Assembly (NCBI GenBank): GCA_964428015.1 | Contig: CAYRWR010000005.1 | Span: forward strand, 62,001 to 126,000 | Direction: 5' to 3' | DNA from: CAYRWR01 sp964428015 | GTDB lineage: Bacteria; Spirochaetota; Brevinematia; Brevinematales; CAYRWR01 | Length of the DNA: 64,000 bases | In this document: positions 60,328 to 64,000 of the stretch, one piece after another | Layout of the letters: each line of letters opens with the position of its first letter | Position numbering within the stretch: position 1 is the first letter of the stretch | Notes under the pieces: generated by a model | The model's input: only the letters and a program-made list of their open reading frames with translations | The model's database searches: none | Told to the model about the DNA's origin: nothing | Position numbers and translations under genes: made by a program

Positions 60328-61182
60328 ATGATGAAGATCCGCCCTTTGAAAAACAAACAGGTCCAACTTGAGAATGACGGACAGCTTTCCATCTACTTTG
60401 TAGGGGTAGGGTCGGCTTTTGCCCAGAACCATACCCAGACTAATCTGCTGATCATCAAGGGCAAAGATCATCTCCTGGTGGACTGCGGTACCAAATGCTT
60501 CCCATCCCTGTACGAGGTAGGCATTACTACCGCACATATTCAGAATATCTTCCTGACGCATAGCCATGCTGACCATATCGGGGGGGTAGAGGAGCTGGCC
60601 CTGATGAGCCGGTATCTGCTTAAACGCAAACCTCACCTCTACATCACACCGGTGTATGAGAAGATATTATGGGAACACTCTCTCAAAGGAGGCTGTGCCT
60701 TTTCAGAGACTAATGGGGGGCGTTATCTGGGTATCAAAGATTATTTTGAAATCCACCATCCCCGTCAGCTCAGGGTTTTTACCCGGGATACCTTTGAGTT
60801 TGAAGTAGGCAGTATCAATATCAAAGCCATGCGCACTCTGCATATTCCCGAAGACGCCCCCACCTGGAAGCAGGCTATGTGGAGCACCGGGCTGGTCATC
60901 GATGACAAAGTGTTTTTCAGCGGTGACACCAAGTACGACGAAGACCTCATCCTGGACTATGAAGACCGTTTCCGCTTTGAGATTCTGTTCCAGGATGCCC
61001 AGTTTTTTACGGGAGGAGTGCATGCCTCCATCAATGAACTGGACCAGCTGCCCCCCGAGATAAAAATGAAGATGGTCCTGGTCCACCTTTCGGACAACTG
61101 GACCAAGTTTGAAGACAGGGTCAAAGAGCTGGGTTTTCACGGTTTCGCCCGTTCCGGCCTGTATTATGATTTTTTTGATTAA
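60328..61182 (+). CDS. Metallo-beta-lactamase-fold hydrolase, first of a tandem pair
   Basis: 284 residues. The metal motif is THSHADHIGG, with a later GDTKYDEDLI for the Asp ligand and HLSDNW for the last His. The N-terminal GQLSIYFVGVGSAFAQNHTQTNLLI resembles RNase-Z/ElaC-like or phosphodiesterase-like members. The pair shares an unusual GGCAFSE segment between the motifs. The ATG at 60328 or 60331 is chosen by alignment with the paralog; the ribosome-binding site is weak. The substrate is unknown; a phosphodiester is a reasonable guess. Confidence 0.82.
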   Translation: MMKIRPLKNKQVQLENDGQLSIYFVGVGSAFAQNHTQTNLLIIKGKDHLLVDCGTKCFPSLYEVGITTAHIQNIFLTHSHADHIGGVEELALMSRYLLKRKPHLYITPVYEKILWEHSLKGGCAFSETNGGRYLGIKDYFEIHHPRQLRVFTRDTFEFEVGSINIKAMRTLHIPEDAPTWKQAMWSTGLVIDDKVFFSGDTKYDEDLILDYEDRFRFEILFQDAQFFTGGVHASINELDQLPPEIKMKMVLVHLSDNWTKFEDRVKELGFHGFARSGLYYDFFD

Positions 61183-61219
61183 ATCCGGCATAGGATTTAT
61201 GATGTAAACAGCTGTATTG

Positions 61220-61248
61220 TTGGCATATTCATTTAAATATGCTATGAT
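61220..61248 (+). promoter_or_regulatory. Promoter of the second MBL-fold gene
   Basis: TTGGCA (61220-61225), a 17-bp spacer and TATGAT (61243-61248) preceded by TGC (extended -10), 33 bp before the ATG. It indicates transcription separate from the first paralog. Confidence 0.62.
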
Positions 61249-61280
61249 TTGTGAAGAAAAGAGGGCCTGTAGGAGGATAG

Positions 61281-62141
61281 ATGGATATCCGGAATCTCAA
61301 AAAAGACAAACTGGAACTGGCCAATGAGGGACAGCTCAGCCTGTTCTGGGTGGGAGTAGGTTCAGCCTTTGTAAAAAGAAACTATCAGAATAACCTCATG
61401 ATCATAAAAGGTAATGACCACCTCCTGGTAGACTGCGGTACCAAATGCCCCCAGGCTCTGTATGACCTGGGTCATAATATCACCGACATCAAGAATTTTC
61501 TGATCACACATAGCCATGCCGACCATATCGGCGGACTGGAAGAAGTAGCCCTGATGGGCCGCTATTTTTCCAAACGCAAGCCCAATATGATCATCAATGA
61601 GACCTATCAGCATATTCTGTGGGATATGTCCCTGCGCGGGGGCTGTGCCTTTTCCGAAGAGGTGAGCGGTCAGGTACTGAGCTTTGGGGACTTTTTCAAT
61701 ATTACCCGTCCCCGCTGGCTGGAAAACTATCCCCGCGAGACCCTGGAAGCTGACTGCGGAGGCATCAATGTCAAGATGTTTCGTACCAAGCATGTCCCCG
61801 ACAGCTCCGATTCCTGGGAAAACTCCTTCTGGAGCTGCGGCCTGGTCATCGACGACCGGGTCCTGTTCACCAGCGATACCCGTTATGATCCTGAGCTCAT
61901 CCTGAGCTATGACCGTCTGTTCAATTTCGAGGCTATTTTCCATGACTGCCAGTTCTTCACCGGCGGTGTGCATGCCGGACTGGAAGAAATCAAAGAACTG
62001 CCCGCCGACATCAAGGCCAAGACCTGGCTGATGCACTACGGCGACAACTGGGAAGACTACCAGGAAAAGGTAGCCAAATACGGTTTTGCCGATTTGGTCC
62101 AGCAGTGGAAATACTACGATTTTAAAGGTAAGAAAAAGTAA
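61281..62141 (+). CDS. Metallo-beta-lactamase-fold hydrolase, second of a tandem pair
   Basis: 286 residues, paralogous to the preceding gene over its whole length (MDIRNLKKDKLELANEGQLS against MKIRPLKNKQVQLENDGQLS at the start). It shares THSHADHIGG, SLRGGCAFSE, FTSDTRYDPELIL and MHYGDNW. The Gly of the usual GDT is Ser here (SDT), and the last His is HYGDNW rather than HLSDNW. The start follows GTAGGAGGATAG. It has its own promoter, so regulation may differ. Confidence 0.83.
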   Translation: MDIRNLKKDKLELANEGQLSLFWVGVGSAFVKRNYQNNLMIIKGNDHLLVDCGTKCPQALYDLGHNITDIKNFLITHSHADHIGGLEEVALMGRYFSKRKPNMIINETYQHILWDMSLRGGCAFSEEVSGQVLSFGDFFNITRPRWLENYPRETLEADCGGINVKMFRTKHVPDSSDSWENSFWSCGLVIDDRVLFTSDTRYDPELILSYDRLFNFEAIFHDCQFFTGGVHAGLEEIKELPADIKAKTWLMHYGDNWEDYQEKVAKYGFADLVQQWKYYDFKGKKK

Positions 62142-62466
62142 ACTTTTCTCAATAACCAGCCGGGCCGGTGATTTCACCGGCTCGTTTATTTTTCAGCCTC
62201 CCTGCTGAAATTCCCCGCATTCACTCTCCTCACTCGCCTTCCGGCGCGTCATGTTTTCTCCGCTAAGCCTGGGGTGCGGTTCTCCCTGCACCGGAGAGAT
62301 GTATCCAGCGAATTCCTGGGCACTTGTTTGGGTGCGATTTCCCAACCTGGTGGGCGGTGCCGTCCTTTGAACAGCTGCGCTGGGCGTTGTAATTTCTATT
62401 GGAGTCTGAGTTTTGAATTCTACTTCTCTATAAGTCTGAATAATTTATATTTTTATGACTTAAAAA
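62142..62466. other. 3' gap with hairpin; otherwise no feature
   Basis: After the hairpin at 62164-62181 the sequence to 62466 is gene-free. It has a GC-rich middle (62210-62390) with short dyads such as GGTGC and GCACC near 62275-62300, again unlike neighbouring gene DNA. Convergent genes lie on each side. Confidence 0.35.
62164..62194 (+). terminator. Terminator of the MBL-fold pair
   Basis: GCCGGTGA (62164-62171) pairs with TCACCGGC (62174-62181). Only two unpaired bases separate the arms, so the top pairs probably open. TCGTTTATTTTTC follows. Confidence 0.6.
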
Positions 62467-64000
62467 CTAATAATTTATAAAGCCGGGAAGATTAAATTCG
62501 TTAGTAATATTCCATGTTTGGAGGATTCCTGTTCCGGTTCCACTTCCCTTTATACCCCATAGGCTATTTGATGAAATTTCTCCACCCTTAATTAATAAGA
62601 ATTTTTGATAAAAATAAATACCACCACCCTGAAGTATAGATGAGGGTTGTCTTCCAGGAAAAGGTTCACAATAATTGTTGATTATCCGATTATTGGTCAT
62701 CCATACTGAAGAATTATAAACGGAAATTGCGCCACCGCAATGATAAGAACTGTTCCCATAGAATCTATTATTAATAAACACTGCTTTTTGAACCCCAGTT
62801 AAATATAGCGCTGCACCATGTTCAGAATGATTTCCAATAAAATTATTATTACTCAGAAAAACATTATAACAATTAATAGAAAAGATGCCACCACCATAAG
62901 TGGATGAAAATGTTGTAAGCCATTGATTATTGCTAATTAAGGAGTTTATCATTTCAATATGAGAATTATTCATCCCTATTCCTATTCCTGATAGACGGTC
63001 TGCCTTATTATCCTGAATAGAAAATTTATCGAATTTTACCTGTGAGTATCTGATATTTATACCCTGCACACAATTTTTGACAACCATATTGGAAAGAATT
63101 AGACCTGTAGAATTCTCTATTTTTAATCCGGGATTACCACCTTTAAGAGTAATATCTGAAATATAACAATTCTGACGACCAAGTAGATTCAATGTTCGTA
63201 ACTCAGTAATATATACTCCCGGATCATAAACACTGAAATCGGGTGAATAGCCACCTTGTAGGTTCAAACCATTTTTATTAACTGAAATACTCCCGAAACT
63301 ACCACCGCTAATCAACACTTTGTCCAATCCCAGAGAAGATGCCAGATCCATGGCATGAGAAAGGGTAGCTACAGGTTCCAGCATAGTACCATAATTATTA
63401 TCGTTGCCGTTTAGAGAACAGTAGATTTTATCATTATAGAGCAGAGCCTGATTGCTTATATAATTAGTAAAAGGCACACCCACACCATTCGTGATAATTA
63501 ACATTCCTATCAAAGTGCATACTCCGCCATCCTGTTCAGATAAAGCCTGATTATACTGCCATTCCTGACCTGTAATATGATTCATATCAAAAAAACCATA
63601 TTGCGCATGCTGAGTCACGGTTTTAATTTTAATTTTAAAAATATTCGCGGCAGAAGAGACTGCTTTTATTTTTACAGGTGTAACTGCAGAAAATATAAAA
63701 GGATTCTGCAGGGTGGGAGAAACCAGTTGAAATGCAGGTACAAAATTTACTATATTAAATTGTAGATTCTTTACAGTAGCGTTCCCTTTAAGGTCTGAAG
63801 CCCTGACCAATAATTGATGTTGACCCAGACTATAACTGTTGACTGCTACCTGAAAACGCGCATCGGATACCATGGAATAACTTCCATTATCAATAGAAAA
63901 TTCTATTTTGGAAATACCCACTTCATCCCAGGCATATCCAAAAACTGATAATTTTTCATTGATACCTATATTGATATCCACCACTGTTTCCGGATAAAAA
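62467..64000 (-). CDS. Right-handed beta-helix surface protein with Ig-like domain, 3' part
   Basis: At least 510 residues are visible. The frame is open to the right edge and the start is not in the window. First come Ig/Bap-like strands (FGYAWDEVGISKIEFSIDNGS, then LGQHQLLVRASDLKGNATVKN). A DUF1565-like entry follows (IYCSLNGNDNNYGTMLEPVATLSHAMDLA) and then a parallel beta-helix with repeated NxxIxxN coils (ISNNQWL, LSNNNFIGNHSEHGAALYL, INNRFYGNSSYHCGGAISVY, MTNNRIINNYC). Such proteins are adhesins or polysaccharide-active surface proteins. No catalytic site is obvious. It ends in TAG at 62467. Confidence 0.8.
   Translation of the reverse strand, partial: FYPETVVDINIGINEKLSVFGYAWDEVGISKIEFSIDNGSYSMVSDARFQVAVNSYSLGQHQLLVRASDLKGNATVKNLQFNIVNFVPAFQLVSPTLQNPFIFSAVTPVKIKAVSSAANIFKIKIKTVTQHAQYGFFDMNHITGQEWQYNQALSEQDGGVCTLIGMLIITNGVGVPFTNYISNQALLYNDKIYCSLNGNDNNYGTMLEPVATLSHAMDLASSLGLDKVLISGGSFGSISVNKNGLNLQGGYSPDFSVYDPGVYITELRTLNLLGRQNCYISDITLKGGNPGLKIENSTGLILSNMVVKNCVQGINIRYSQVKFDKFSIQDNKADRLSGIGIGMNNSHIEMINSLISNNQWLTTFSSTYGGGIFSINCYNVFLSNNNFIGNHSEHGAALYLTGVQKAVFINNRFYGNSSYHCGGAISVYNSSVWMTNNRIINNYCEPFPGRQPSSILQGGGIYFYQKFLLIKGGEISSNSLWGIKGSGTGTGILQTWNITNEFNLPGFINY

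Noticed and set aside
61362..62177. A 271-codon frame antisense to the second MBL-fold gene
   Set aside because: The plus-strand metal-binding motifs are intact; this is a shadow frame that also runs through the terminator hairpin.
1..64000. CRISPR arrays, tRNA/rRNA genes, transposases, prophage or secretion-system genes
   Set aside because: I looked for regular direct repeats, T-arm-like GTTCRANNC contexts, integrase/transposase motifs and phage structural genes and saw none convincing.

Overview
The window is a stretch of ordinary chromosome from a diderm, Gram-negative-type bacterium. At least twelve predicted proteins carry lipoprotein signal peptides, there is an outer-membrane beta-barrel, and sensors of the 7TMR-DISM type, hybrid histidine kinases, SpoIIE-type phosphatases and PilZ proteins are frequent. 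That profile fits Spirochaetota or a neighbouring environmental lineage, but no marker in the window proves the taxonomy. TGA, TAA and TAG are all used as stops, so the code is standard. I found no tRNA, rRNA, CRISPR array, prophage or intact insertion sequence.

Layout. 1-10.6 kb: a HAD-family gene running off the left edge, gyrA, an LprI-like secreted protein, a short-chain dehydrogenase, a 7TMR-DISM/SpoIIE phosphatase, a Bcp peroxiredoxin, and a fused radical-SAM/DUF2344 protein joined to a HAD phosphatase. 10.9-16.8 kb: one very large signalling protein (Ser/Thr kinase, AAA ATPase, TPRs, GAF, histidine kinase, receiver and LuxR-type HTH in one chain). 16.9-25.1 kb: a tandem CBM21 lipoprotein, then a divergent locus. 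On the minus strand is an operon of GNAT-PilZ acyltransferase, V4R-like histidine kinase and response regulator. On the plus strand are a PilZ protein and a serine-palmitoyltransferase-like enzyme, followed by a convergent response regulator. 25.4-33.9 kb: lipoproteins, a TolB-like propeller, a 7TMR-DISM histidine kinase, an RCC1-repeat gene remnant, two diverged copies of a roughly 300-bp repeat and a GC-rich repeat-like island. 34.0-37.5 kb: feoA-feoB-small Cys-rich protein (ferrous iron uptake) and a barrel gene split by an in-frame TGA. 37.6-56.3 kb: membrane proteins, tandem paralogous lipoproteins, DUF763, an orphan Imm26-like immunity gene, a free-standing AICAR transformylase, an LRR protein, a frameshifted barrel gene, a cNMP-binding protein, and an overlapping ABC ATPase/TonB-like/membrane/acylphosphatase operon. 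56.4-64 kb: a CotH-kinase lipoprotein, a receiver-PilZ protein, a PEBP, tandem metallo-beta-lactamase-fold paralogs, and the 3' part of a beta-helix surface protein.

The best candidate for an undescribed system is at 18.5-24.5 kb. An alpha-oxoamine synthase resembling serine palmitoyltransferase faces a GNAT-fold acyltransferase of the family that includes bacterial ceramide synthase. The acyltransferase carries its own PilZ domain and a second PilZ gene precedes the synthase, and the acyltransferase shares an operon with a histidine kinase and a response regulator. I infer a sphingoid or ceramide-like lipid pathway under cyclic-di-GMP and two-component control. A second cross-region signal is the 9-mer AGCTAGAAT, found upstream of three separate signalling genes.
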